This document shows positions 35,911 to 46,300 of a DNA stretch of 64,000 bases, piece by piece. The notes beneath the pieces were generated by a model. That model searched no databases and was not told the DNA's origin. It saw nothing but the letters and a program-made list of their open reading frames with translations. Every line of letters starts with the position of its first letter. The stretch's first letter is position 1. The DNA comes from Gammaproteobacteria bacterium (GTDB lineage Bacteria; Pseudomonadota; Gammaproteobacteria; GRL18): contig JADGEM010000010.1 of NCBI GenBank assembly GCA_016744375.1, positions 1-64,000 on the forward strand, given 5' to 3'. Position numbers and translations under genes: made by a program.

Positions 35911-38001
35911 TCATTCTATATTTTTCTGTACAATTGGTTTTTCGGATTTAATTATGGGTAATATTATAGAGACAATAGCCCCACCTTCACTGGTGTTTTT
36001 AATCATCAGCTGGCCATTATGATTTTGTATTATTCCCAATGAAATAGATAAGCCCAACCCGGTGCCCTTACCCACTTCTTTGGTTGTAAAAAAAGGATCA
36101 AAGATCCGATCAATAATTGCATCATCAACACCTGAACCATAATCACGAATTTTGAGTATTATATTTTCTGGTTTCTGCTCAGAAGAGTCTGACTCAAGAA
36201 ATAGTTCAACTTTTTTAGGCCATGAATTTTTTAGCAGTACACTTTTTTTCTGAGCAACCTCTGGTACAGCTTTCTCAAAATGAATCGTATCATTTTCTGC
36301 ACTAGCCTGAATCGCATTAAGCAGGATATTCACTAACGCCTGCTGAAGCTTGCCTTGATCACCCATGATCATAACCTTATCATAGGTAATCATATCAGCA
36401 ATCCCTACAAGCTTAACTTGAGAGCGCTTGGCCTCCTGCTTAACCAGCCCTTCAAGATTTTTAAATAAGTCAGCAAGGCAAATCAGCTTAAATTCCTTCT
36501 CTGGAATCTGTCTGGAAAAACTGAGCACACCCTGCACAATTTCTGAAGCTCTGAGTACTTCTTCATCCAGCGAATGAATATCATCCAACATCGTATCAAA
36601 CACTTCATCAGAAACACACTCTTGATTCTGTACATCATTGCGTGCATGCTCTAAATCTCGATGAATCAACCGAGATAAAGAACGAATGTTATTCAACGGA
36701 TTGTTAATTTCATGACCAATACCTGCAGCCATCTGGCCAAGACTGGCCAATTTTGCATTTTGAATCATCAGGTTTTCAGCCTTGATTCGTTCCTGTAATG
36801 CCTGCTCTAATTTTACAGCCATATAATTAAAGGATTCTGACGAATCCTGCATCTCATCGATATCACTGTTTATTGCAATGGGTTTTTTACCATCAGCAAA
36901 CGTTTTTAAATTGTCAGCCAAGTGCATAATAGGAGTGGATATTGCTCTTGAGGCAAAATGAGCCAGAAATAAACTGCTCAATGCTGCAATACCTGCCAGT
37001 AACCATATCCCCACACGAATACTTTCAAAAGGCGTACTGAATGCCGTATCCTGCACCTCATTAACAATCACCCATGATGTCAGAGAATTTGGGTAGGGGA
37101 AATATTCAATATAATAATAGTGTTTATCCTCTGCAGAGTCAGCCACTGAACCATATGGCTGCTCCTGATAAGCATCCCAGATAACCCCACTATCAAGACT
37201 CTGGAGATTTTCCAACGTTGATTTTAGGTGAGCAAAACGCAGAAGTGTATTATCATTATATAGAATCTGACCATTTCGAACCGTATTTTCTTCATCCACT
37301 TCAGCAATAATTAATTTACCATCATGTAATCTGGCGGCAAGCTCCAGTACCTGGTCAATATTTCCTCCTCGAATTGCAACCGCTAGATAGCCAACTCTCT
37401 TCCCCTCATAGTTCAGCGGCACAACCGCATCAGGAATGACAATATTATTTTCTGGTCCCATTTCATCACGGGTTTGAGGTAATTCAATAAAGCTGACCGT
37501 ATTATCCTGCAACTCTGACAGCAGCTTCAGCTGTTCTGTTTGAACAATTTCTTTATCCATAATGGCATAGGGTTCAAAGCCTTCATAGCGAGTGATACTT
37601 TCCACGCCCGAATGTATTTTCAGCAGTGTGCTTCCTCTCACATCCAAGATACGAAAAGTATCAAACAATGAAATAACAGATTGATATTGCTGAAGAAATT
37701 GACTTAATATATAAAGTTTTGAAACATAATCAATGTGTTGCTCACCTAAGCGAGCTTCTTCTAAAACAGGTAAAAACTGTTTCATTGCCAGAGATTCAGG
37801 TAATTTTAAAATCAAGTCCTGATCGGTTTTCAGACTGCGGGAAATTTCCACTGAGATATTTTCCAGACTACGCTGAATATCCTCTGTCGCATCATTATGA
37901 TAGAGATTCTGCACATAATAAGTTGCAAACAGACCTAATGCCGTTGCCGGAAGCAATGTTGCCAGTGTCACCCAGCGGAAAATATAGGATTTTAGTTTCA
38001 C
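35911..38001 (-). CDS. Sensor histidine kinase with large periplasmic domain
   Basis: A 696-residue inner-membrane kinase. TM1 (about 10-30), a periplasmic double-Cache-like sensor (about 31-328), TM2 (about 332-352) and a HAMP-like linker come first. A coiled segment, HisKA with GQMAAGIGHEINNPLNNI and a HATPase domain (NILLNAIQA, GSGVDDAIIDRIFDPFFTTK, GTGLGLSIS) follow. This architecture is typical of NtrC-type cognate kinases such as DctB. The regulator at 34503 follows at once. The ligand is unknown; dicarboxylates or sulfur compounds are possible guesses only. Confidence 0.92.
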   Translation of the reverse strand: MKLKSYIFRWVTLATLLPATALGLFATYYVQNLYHNDATEDIQRSLENISVEISRSLKTDQDLILKLPESLAMKQFLPVLEEARLGEQHIDYVSKLYILSQFLQQYQSVISLFDTFRILDVRGSTLLKIHSGVESITRYEGFEPYAIMDKEIVQTEQLKLLSELQDNTVSFIELPQTRDEMGPENNIVIPDAVVPLNYEGKRVGYLAVAIRGGNIDQVLELAARLHDGKLIIAEVDEENTVRNGQILYNDNTLLRFAHLKSTLENLQSLDSGVIWDAYQEQPYGSVADSAEDKHYYYIEYFPYPNSLTSWVIVNEVQDTAFSTPFESIRVGIWLLAGIAALSSLFLAHFASRAISTPIMHLADNLKTFADGKKPIAINSDIDEMQDSSESFNYMAVKLEQALQERIKAENLMIQNAKLASLGQMAAGIGHEINNPLNNIRSLSRLIHRDLEHARNDVQNQECVSDEVFDTMLDDIHSLDEEVLRASEIVQGVLSFSRQIPEKEFKLICLADLFKNLEGLVKQEAKRSQVKLVGIADMITYDKVMIMGDQGKLQQALVNILLNAIQASAENDTIHFEKAVPEVAQKKSVLLKNSWPKKVELFLESDSSEQKPENIILKIRDYGSGVDDAIIDRIFDPFFTTKEVGKGTGLGLSISLGIIQNHNGQLMIKNTSEGGAIVSIILPIIKSEKPIVQKNIE

Positions 38002-38160
38002 GAGTAGTTTTTTTAATATTTAAAAACAAAGACTTAACAATTGTAGCTGCCACATTTTACAACTAAACGACAAAGTTCTTCACATTTTAACATGAACAAC
38101 GTTATTTCGCTTTATTTGATACAGCCTCTTCTTATCACTTTAAACAAGTCAATATAATAG

Positions 38161-40776
38161 CTATTGCATGATAAGACTAAAATTAGGATCACCATAAAAA
38201 ATATAGGATAAATAGGTTGGATCCCCGGTTTCATAAAATAGTTTTCGAGTTTTTTTAACAGCCTGTGCAACATTGGCTGGATGTTCTTCTAAATCATTGA
38301 GTATATATTGATAAAACTGAATACTAAATCGACTTGCACCATGGTCACCGACTGGCCATAAAGCCCCAATATAGCCACTGGCACCAGACTCAAGCATTGC
38401 AGGAGCCCACCCATCAACCATATTGGCAATGCGATGAGACTGCCCGACAATACACGAATTAATAAAATACAAGGGATGAACATTCGAACGTGATGCGATC
38501 ATTCCCTTCCAGGTATCCAGATCCAGAGCCTGACTTTCTAGATACAGACTGTATTCATAAACATCATCAAAATTTTTCTTAATCATGCCATGGCCTGAAA
38601 AATGCACAATACCGCCGGGATTATTGGCAAAGAAATTTTTAACGGATGTGTAAGTTCCCGGTATTTTCTGAAACTGCTGAAACTGGCTCAGACTTTCAAT
38701 CTCTTTTTTTTGCCATGGAAGACTTGCCTGCTGCTGATTTTCTGGAGCAATGACAAACAGTTTTTTTACTTTTAGCGACAATGGCGGCTTTTCTTCCACC
38801 TGATTATTTTCAGCCACATGCCAACGTGCAACATTATAGTTAACACCAATAAAATCATGCTCTTCAGAATTATCTGGACGTATCGGCTTCATTAATTCCC
38901 AGGGTAATACAGGATTATTAGTGTAAATCTGAATGGAATTAAATTGCTCTTTTTTGTGATCAATCAGCTTCCAATAGACCTCTTTAAATATTTTCGGCGC
39001 AAATTTTTTATAGAGCTCTTTACCAAAACCATTCATTAAAAAAATTGCCTGTTCTTTTATCGCAGGATCAGAATGCATTTCATCAGCAACAGCAACACCA
39101 CGGGGTATACTGCGGGAGAATTTTGCATATTTACTGTTTAGCCAATGTGACAGCTTGGGAACAGTTTTATATTCATATGACATTGGCTGAAGATAGGGAG
39201 AAATTATTGTTATAGCTGTGGAACTGGAGCGATCTGCATTAGTCATCTCTCTGACTAAAATCGTCAGATCAGCAGGTTCATTAAGTCCACTGATTTTAAT
39301 CAATTTTTTTTCAACAGACTTCTGTACGGCGATATTCGCTATAGGCTGAGGTGTCGTTGGACTCATTTTTTCAGCAAGCTTTGGATTGAGAATTCTAATC
39401 TCACGGGACACCCGACTGATAAACTGGCCTTTGTAAATATAGGAAACATAAATTTTGGATAAAAAGCTAACTTCCGGCATTTCCTGAGCCTTAAGTTTAA
39501 ACAATGCTACAGTTGAATCCCCCTTTTTTTTCAAATGAATAGAGCGAATATTTCCATCTTTAATATTAAAGCCAGATGCATTAAGCACCACATCAATATT
39601 CCAGCCATCAGCCTCTGATTCAGGTAATTGCAAACCTAAAGCGCCTGTTTCAGTTTTTACTGCAACAGACTCATTAACAGTGCCAATAATAACAGCGGGA
39701 GAAATAAGCTGTTCAGTTAACGAAACCATTACCATAATCTCTTGATCAATATTAATCTGTTTGGGTGCTTCAATAGTAGGGTAACGTGACAAAGTATGAG
39801 ATTTGGGTTTATTAACCTCAGGCGATATGATAACTATTGGCTCAACCTCAGCAGCAACTTGTATGTTTTCTTCCTGTCTATAAGCAGTTATCTCTGCTAT
39901 TGGATCAAGATCAGTAATTTTATATTTGTTATTTAATCTGGCAAATGATAGTTTCCATTTATCGATTGGCATCGCTTTTCCTGTTTTAAAACTGTATTGA
40001 ATTTCTTTTTGTTTTAATTTTTTACTGATCACTGAATAATCTTTGTCAATACCTGCCGTCATTAATATTTTTTTCTTTTCCGATGATGTACGTTCTGAAT
40101 TATCAATAAAAACCTGTTGCGCAGACAAACCAAGAGGGGTATGAGTTGATTGCTCAGAAGACCATTTTTTTTTATACCCTTTAAAAAGAAGATCTGTGTA
40201 TTTTTCAGCTAAATCAAATTCACCTTGTTCAGCAGTAAGTGATGCCAGATTATTCAAAGTAATCAGGGTATCAATATGATCAGGACCAAAGTACTCATTA
40301 CGCAGCTTATAGACTTTTTTGTTAATTAAAATTGCTTTTGTTTTCTTACCCTGAAGCATATAGATATCTGCGAGTTCAGATAGATTTTCAATTGATTTAA
40401 TATGAGATTGATCAAAACGGTCATTAACCATTTTGCTGATTTTTAGAGCCAGTACAGATGCTTCTGAATATCTTTTTTTATAAACATAAAAACGCATTAA
40501 ACTTTGTAGGCTAACAATTTGAAAAACTATATTTGGTTGATTGAGTAACGTTGAGAGTTCTATAGCTTTATTTGCCTGTTCTTCAGCTTGATCAAAATTC
40601 TTTTTTAAAAAATGAGAATGATACCCAGCAATAGCCTTGAACCATTGTTTCTTAATCGAAACGTCTGCATAGACGCTGTTATTGAATAATAATAAAATAA
40701 TAAACAATGCCATGAATAAGATCTTAGAATGGCTTGAGTATTCACAGTAATTTTTCAGTTTTCTATTCATCATCAT
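38161..40776 (-). CDS. Exported TPR-CHAT protease
   Basis: An 871-residue protein with a signal peptide (about 14-38), TPR-like helical repeats (about 40-215), an extended beta-rich middle (about 280-560) and a C-terminal CHAT (caspase HetF-associated) peptidase domain. The catalytic pair is visible as H729 in HFSGHG and C775 in FINSCIVG, and the ending GYIGALWPVGDHGA is typical of CHAT. It is the last gene of the leftward CIS/protease cluster, overlapping the metallopeptidase gene by 14 bp. An exported CHAT is unusual because better known TPR-CHAT proteins are cytoplasmic. The substrate is unknown. Confidence 0.88.
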   Translation of the reverse strand: MMMNRKLKNYCEYSSHSKILFMALFIILLLFNNSVYADVSIKKQWFKAIAGYHSHFLKKNFDQAEEQANKAIELSTLLNQPNIVFQIVSLQSLMRFYVYKKRYSEASVLALKISKMVNDRFDQSHIKSIENLSELADIYMLQGKKTKAILINKKVYKLRNEYFGPDHIDTLITLNNLASLTAEQGEFDLAEKYTDLLFKGYKKKWSSEQSTHTPLGLSAQQVFIDNSERTSSEKKKILMTAGIDKDYSVISKKLKQKEIQYSFKTGKAMPIDKWKLSFARLNNKYKITDLDPIAEITAYRQEENIQVAAEVEPIVIISPEVNKPKSHTLSRYPTIEAPKQINIDQEIMVMVSLTEQLISPAVIIGTVNESVAVKTETGALGLQLPESEADGWNIDVVLNASGFNIKDGNIRSIHLKKKGDSTVALFKLKAQEMPEVSFLSKIYVSYIYKGQFISRVSREIRILNPKLAEKMSPTTPQPIANIAVQKSVEKKLIKISGLNEPADLTILVREMTNADRSSSTAITIISPYLQPMSYEYKTVPKLSHWLNSKYAKFSRSIPRGVAVADEMHSDPAIKEQAIFLMNGFGKELYKKFAPKIFKEVYWKLIDHKKEQFNSIQIYTNNPVLPWELMKPIRPDNSEEHDFIGVNYNVARWHVAENNQVEEKPPLSLKVKKLFVIAPENQQQASLPWQKKEIESLSQFQQFQKIPGTYTSVKNFFANNPGGIVHFSGHGMIKKNFDDVYEYSLYLESQALDLDTWKGMIASRSNVHPLYFINSCIVGQSHRIANMVDGWAPAMLESGASGYIGALWPVGDHGASRFSIQFYQYILNDLEEHPANVAQAVKKTRKLFYETGDPTYLSYIFYGDPNFSLIMQ

Positions 40777-41776
40777 TCAGCATTGAGTTGATATCTACAG
40801 GCGGATAAACTCCTTGAGCCATTGCATCAATATCAAGACTCATTGCACGCAGAGCCAGAAACTTCTGCATCCCGGGCCCCTCCAGCCGTTCAGATAAAGT
40901 TAACAGGTTTACTATCAGAGACTCAATCAAAACAAGAGCCTGTTGTTGATTAGGTTCAGATGATACAAATTCCAAAGGAGATTGCGCCATATTTTCCGCA
41001 ATTTTTTTTAATCGCTTCGGAGCAACCGGATGTGTGGTTGTTTTTAGATAATGTGCCCATTCTTTTTCATCCATCAAGGCGGAATAAGGCGTCCATAGAA
41101 TAGAAGCAACGCTGAAAAAATGAGCCATCCCTCCAGGGAAAGTTCCTATGCGGCGAAACACTAAATTGGCAAATGTATCAGCCTGAGATTCATTACTGCG
41201 TATCTGTTCCGCGGTATTTCCTGCATGATAACCTTGGTGCTGATAAAGCACATGACCAACCTCATGTGCCATAATCCATAATAAAGCACTTTTGAGACAT
41301 TTCTGAGAGACATCATCCACATAAGAATTCAGTGTTGGATCCAGAGGCAACCCTAATGCTTGTAAGGGGCCTGTTGGTTTCCCATCAGGGAAGTCATCAG
41401 GACGGTATTTGAGCAAAGAAATATAGTCAAACAAGGGTTGGCCTGTTTCTTTTTTATATTCCAGCCAGGCAGCAGCCTGACAGACATCATCCAGAAATTT
41501 AACGGCTTCAATAGGAATCACTACATTTTTTTCAGCAGGATAAGAATAAAAATCAAAAAACTGCTTATTTTCACCCCGTAATGGGAAATCCAGCGTTATA
41601 CCTGTTAACTTTCTATACTCATCATTAGAAAGTTTTTCCTCAATGACATGTTTATAGTTGTAACGAATATTTTCTGAATACGGTTTATAAGTGCGCTCTA
41701 AAACAGCCTGGTCATATAATTGAATTGTTGCTGAATAGAGGCAGACAGGGGAAAAAATAAAAATTGTTAATAGCAT
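40763..41776 (-). CDS. Exported HExxH zinc metallopeptidase
   Basis: About 337 residues when started at 41776, with a short signal peptide (MLLTIFIFSPVCLYS). The metallopeptidase signature AHEVGHVLYQH supplies two zinc His and the catalytic Glu, and NESQADTFA, about 25 residues later, supplies the third ligand, as in M48-like gluzincins. The frame is open upstream to 41902, but that part lies in a 93-bp MITE-like element, so the added N-terminus is probably not natural. The gene lies between a caspase gene and the CHAT gene and overlaps the latter. It probably works in the periplasm with the neighbouring proteases. Confidence 0.82.
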   Translation of the reverse strand: MLLTIFIFSPVCLYSATIQLYDQAVLERTYKPYSENIRYNYKHVIEEKLSNDEYRKLTGITLDFPLRGENKQFFDFYSYPAEKNVVIPIEAVKFLDDVCQAAAWLEYKKETGQPLFDYISLLKYRPDDFPDGKPTGPLQALGLPLDPTLNSYVDDVSQKCLKSALLWIMAHEVGHVLYQHQGYHAGNTAEQIRSNESQADTFANLVFRRIGTFPGGMAHFFSVASILWTPYSALMDEKEWAHYLKTTTHPVAPKRLKKIAENMAQSPLEFVSSEPNQQQALVLIESLIVNLLTLSERLEGPGMQKFLALRAMSLDIDAMAQGVYPPVDINSMLNDDE

Positions 41777-41805
41777 GCTTTTAAGTAAAATAGGCCGATG
41801 TATTT

Positions 41806-41898
41806 TAGCTAGTGCCCATCCGTAAATTGCTGTTTTTTTACCTCCCCCTTTTTCAAAGGGGGAGGCTAAGAGACTAATAAACGGATGAACACTAGCTA
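41806..41898. mobile_element. MITE-like inverted-repeat element, 93 bp
   Basis: Terminal inverted repeats of 18 bp (TAGCTAGTGCCCATCCGT against ACGGATGAACACTAGCTA) pair with two mismatches. They enclose an internal palindrome CCTCCCCCTTT-ttc-AAAGGGGGAGG (41841-41865). No target-site duplication is evident. It sits at the 5' end of the metallopeptidase gene and keeps its reading frame open. Confidence 0.7.
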
Positions 41899-42005
41899 TC
41901 ATTACAACTCTCCCGTTATCAACAATTCCATAACATAGTTATAGCTAAAGAATTAATAAATTATGTAGGATTTTCCTGAAAAAAAGGTCTTCTGTGAATT
42001 TATAT

Positions 42006-43385
42006 TCAAGGTTTACGAAAAAAAATAAAGTCCCCACCATTATCTCCTGATTTTTTAACCGCATTGTATTCCGGAGTTTGTTCAGCATCACTTTTTACTT
42101 TTCTTAGTATTCCTGGAAATAATGATGTCGTATCACTGGCTTTTTCGATACTATTGAGAGCTTGAATAAATGCTGAAGCAAATATGGAGTGATTATTATC
42201 CCCACCCGAATCCAGTACCGGTTCAAGCCCTCCCGATGTCATAACTTTTCTGGATTTTTTTTTATCCATCTTTTCAAAATAATCAGGCTTATTTACATTC
42301 ATTACAATACCAGCGCCTCTCTCACGTGTAATAACTCCAGAATAACAGCTATCTGAAACTAATAAGATATGTCTTGCAGGAATAGCTTTCAGAGAACTTG
42401 TAATTGAACTGCTGGATATCCATTTGGCTGGATTATCACGACGAGCATCAACAGGCCACCAGTAACCCTCATCAGCTTCTTTGTCGAGAAAGCCATGACC
42501 GGCATAATAAATCAACAAATGATCCTCAAATTTTAATAGTTGCCGATATTGGTAAAGGTTCGAAATAATATCATCTTCACTGGCATCCACTAATAAAGTA
42601 ACTTCAAAACCAAAATCATCGGAGAGTATTTTATTAATGGCTTGTGCATCCCAAACAGAACTTTGTAAAGGTTTAACATATTGGTATTTATTATTACCGA
42701 TGATTAGAGCATAATACTTACCTTCTGGTTTAAAGTTGATGTCATCATCCATTTTCTGTACTATCTGTCCAACAATAGAAAAAGATGGTATTACCGCCTG
42801 CTGCCAATGTGCATGATTAATAAGAAATGCATTTAATCCTTTTGTACTTAAATCATCAACCCAGTTTGACACACCCAAAAAATCAACATAGCCTGTTAAT
42901 ACTACTTTAGTTTTCTCACCCTGCTCATACAATGTTGATTCACCAAAATGATGGATTAGACCCACTTCACCAGCATTCATCAGTCTAAATAAAACTTTGT
43001 TCTTGGCTGCATAAAATGTATTTTTCCACATAAAATATTTTCCTGGCATAAAATCATATTCATACATGTAAGTAATTTTATTTTCAATATCGGATAGTAT
43101 TTTATACTCCAGGATCCCAGGTGCTGTAGAAAGCAATTTCTCTGGGAAATGAGTCATTAAAAACCAGACTTTATCAATCGGGGAATCAATGATATAGGTC
43201 ATTTTATAGGCTTTACCAGAAAACTTTCCTGAAGCAATAGGCACTATTTCAATATTATCACTTCGCTGTGTTCCAGAATATTTTTTAATTTGTTTATTCT
43301 GTATAGAACAGGAATGTACAAAATATATAAAGAAGCCCGCAGTCAAAAAGAAAAAAATCAGATATTTAATGACGATTATTTTCAT
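42006..43385 (-). CDS. Membrane-anchored START-like/caspase protein
   Basis: A 459-residue protein with an N-terminal signal anchor (about 5-24). The next part (about 55-205) looks like a START/SRPBCC lipid-binding fold: YKMTYIIDSPIDKVWFLM, with hydrophobic beta-strands. A caspase-like C14 peptidase domain follows (about 222-455) with KYYALIIGNNKYQYV, the catalytic H297 in YYAGHG and C347 in SDSCYSG. The caspase motif set is complete. The WD40-caspase gene overlaps its start by 4 bp (ATGA), so translation is likely coupled. The START-like domain could sense a lipid. Both assignments are from motifs, the first less certain. Confidence 0.85.
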   Translation of the reverse strand: MKIIVIKYLIFFFLTAGFFIYFVHSCSIQNKQIKKYSGTQRSDNIEIVPIASGKFSGKAYKMTYIIDSPIDKVWFLMTHFPEKLLSTAPGILEYKILSDIENKITYMYEYDFMPGKYFMWKNTFYAAKNKVLFRLMNAGEVGLIHHFGESTLYEQGEKTKVVLTGYVDFLGVSNWVDDLSTKGLNAFLINHAHWQQAVIPSFSIVGQIVQKMDDDINFKPEGKYYALIIGNNKYQYVKPLQSSVWDAQAINKILSDDFGFEVTLLVDASEDDIISNLYQYRQLLKFEDHLLIYYAGHGFLDKEADEGYWWPVDARRDNPAKWISSSSITSSLKAIPARHILLVSDSCYSGVITRERGAGIVMNVNKPDYFEKMDKKKSRKVMTSGGLEPVLDSGGDNNHSIFASAFIQALNSIEKASDTTSLFPGILRKVKSDAEQTPEYNAVKKSGDNGGDFIFFRKP

Positions 43386-46300
43386 AGCGTACTCAAATTA
43401 CCTCTTTTCAGGTTAATTTGCCGATAAATTTCACTGCCTATTTTTTCTGCCAATACTTCTGGACTTATATCTCTACCTCCTGATAAATTGACTATTATTT
43501 TTTTATTATTTATTTTTTTTCTGTTACGCCCTAGAGAGAGCTGGACTTGCAGGCTGGTATCTGTATATTGGTAAATTCCTCTTGCAGTGATAGCTTCAGG
43601 AAAAACATCAACATCCATATAGGTAATATTCTGATTCAGAGTATTGCTTTGTTTTTGTTTATAATAATTTTGTTCACGAAAGTAAGCCCTTAGATATTCA
43701 GAGAGATTTAAATCATCAACTAATGTTTCTTTATTCATAAAAGCAGGTTTTAAAAGAATGGATTTCTTGATTGAAAGCGGGACACTAGCTCTATCTTGAC
43801 GCTCAATAAGACCAATAGTAAAACTTTCTGAAAATCCCGGTGATGCAATTCTTGGTCTTTGTATGCCACCTATTTCCATCGCCAGTTCTGGAACAGTATC
43901 AGCTGCATAATGAATCAACTCACTAACATCAATTTCTATTTCTTTTTTTAATGCTGCCCCTTTGATGCCTTGAAGCAGGGCATACGTCATTAAACCTTGT
44001 TCAAATTGACTGGCTTCATAACTTACAGAATTAGCAGCACTGCCCATTAATACATGCAGACCGGTACGATCTTTCATTTGTTCAATCGCCCGGATCTGAC
44101 CTGATGAAATTTCACGTGTTTCGGAAAAAGAATTTGCCAAGGAACCAGCAGCACAGGTATCAAGTAGCATGACTTGTTTTTGAATCGGTGTTGATTTTAG
44201 CCAATGAGTCAATTCATTGCCGGAAATCATTAAATGTTTAACAATTTCAGGATCCGTCAAATCAACCGAACCCGCTTCTGCCGTCAAATAATAATAATCA
44301 TCTTTTATGGATAAACCATGGCCTGCCAGATAGATCACCAGGATATCCCAGGGTTTCGCTTCTTTTAATTGTTCAAAAGCCTGAACAAATGCTTCCTTTG
44401 TGGGTTGAATTGAACCATCAGCTGTAGTGGTTGTTAATAATTTTATATTGACACGCTCTGCACCAAATAATTTTTTTGCTCCCAGAGTCAATGCTTTATT
44501 AAAATCCACTGCATCTTTTGCAGCATAGCGCAAATCAATCCGAGTACCTTGATAATCTGAGATACCAGCAACTACAGCCCACAATGTCGGTGTCATATCC
44601 TGATCAATTTTATCCGGTGTAAAAATGACACCTACCCCTCGACTGGAAAGATAGTTTTCATCATTATAGGCAAATACCTCAACCGTATTTTCTTCTCCAG
44701 GTATCAGAAAAGGATGTTCATATAAGTCATATTTAATCGTCATACTATGATCAGAACTCGACTGTGCAAAAGCTCGGGCATCTGAGCTTACCTCTTTGTT
44801 ATTGACAAGAATAACGACCCGGCCGATACCACCACCTTGATCAGTCAGCTGAATATTTATTATTTTATTTTTTTCTCCACTCCATGAGGTAATGACTTTA
44901 GGGTAAAGCCTGGGAGCATTGAAAGAGTCCACATTCTTAATCGGTTCTGAATTATTGTCCACAACCTTTGCTAATAATGACGGTTCGTAATAGCGTTGCT
45001 TCAACTGTGACAGCTTGATTGTTTCCCGACCTATCACCCAGTGAAGTCCAGATATATCGCCGCCATTAGATGCATCATAACGCCCTTTTTGATCAAAGAC
45101 AGCCCAACTGCTATCATTAAAACCAATTAGAGACATTAGATTTCTGCCACTACCAACATCCCAGATCTGTGTTTTTTGATCGGAGCCAGATGAGAACAAG
45201 TAGTGACCATCATTCGAAAAGACCAAATCAATTATAATCTTAGTCTGGCTGCTAAATGTTTTTAATATTTTCTTTGATTTTAAATCCCAAAGCTGAATGT
45301 TATTATTAATACCTGCCACAGCAAGCGTTTGACCATCCGGTGAAAATTCAAGTGAATAGATCACCCCCAGTGTATTGTTCAAAGACAGAACATGTTTATT
45401 TGTTTTAAGATTATGTATCAGAATATCTTCCCCACGATTGCCAGCAGAGGAAACCAGCTGGCCATCCGGTGAAACAGCAATTGCATAAATCTCCTTTACA
45501 TGTCCCTGAAAACGATGAATTAATTCACCATTGTGAGTTTCTCGGAGTGATAAATCTGAACCGTTGGCACTGATAAATGACTGCGCACCCGGAGTATAAG
45601 CAACAGCTTCAATACGATTAGAAAACTTTCTATGCCATAATTCAGAATCAGATGGTGAATCCCCGGAGAGAGAGAACATCCATAAGACACCATCATCATC
45701 ACCCAGAATCAGTTGCTTATTATCAGGTGAGAAAGCAATGGTTTTTACCCCTTTCTCCGAACGTTTTATTGTCCTGAGAATACTTCCTGTCCTGACATTC
45801 CAAACAATAGTAACACCATCACGTGCAGCAGTTGCTGCCATTGTATTGTTTGGTGAAAAAGCAACACTGCGAACTTCATCCTTATGACCTTTTAAATGAT
45901 GAATCATCATTCCAGATTGCAAATCCCATAGATAGGCAGAATGATCCCAACTGCCTGTAATAAGATAACGACCACTGTCAGACATTGCCAAAGAGCTGAC
46001 CCATTTTGATTTATTTGCAAACCGCTTTTCTTCTTGATTCAGATCTATTTTATAAATGCTTAATGCTTCGCTCTTGTTGAACAAAACAGTGTTATTATCA
46101 ATATAAAGAATTGTTTCAATTCTATCTTTTTGATTGAATTGAGCCGATTGAATAATTTTATTTGTATTGAGATCCCAGATACGAATTGAATGATCCTTAC
46201 TGCTGGAAACAAATTGGCGGGCATCAGGTGAGAAATCCAAAGCCGTAATATTATCACTATGCCCTGTAAATTTATGAATTATTTTCTGGGTTTTAATATG

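Noticed and set aside
38161..40776. TPR-CHAT gene as part of a type III-E CRISPR (Craspase) system
   Set aside because: No Cas7-11-like gene and no CRISPR array occur in the window. The protein also has a signal peptide and lies in a CIS cluster.
41777..41902. N-terminal extension of the metallopeptidase
   Set aside because: The codons lie mainly inside the MITE-like element, and a signal peptide begins at the later ATG at 41776.
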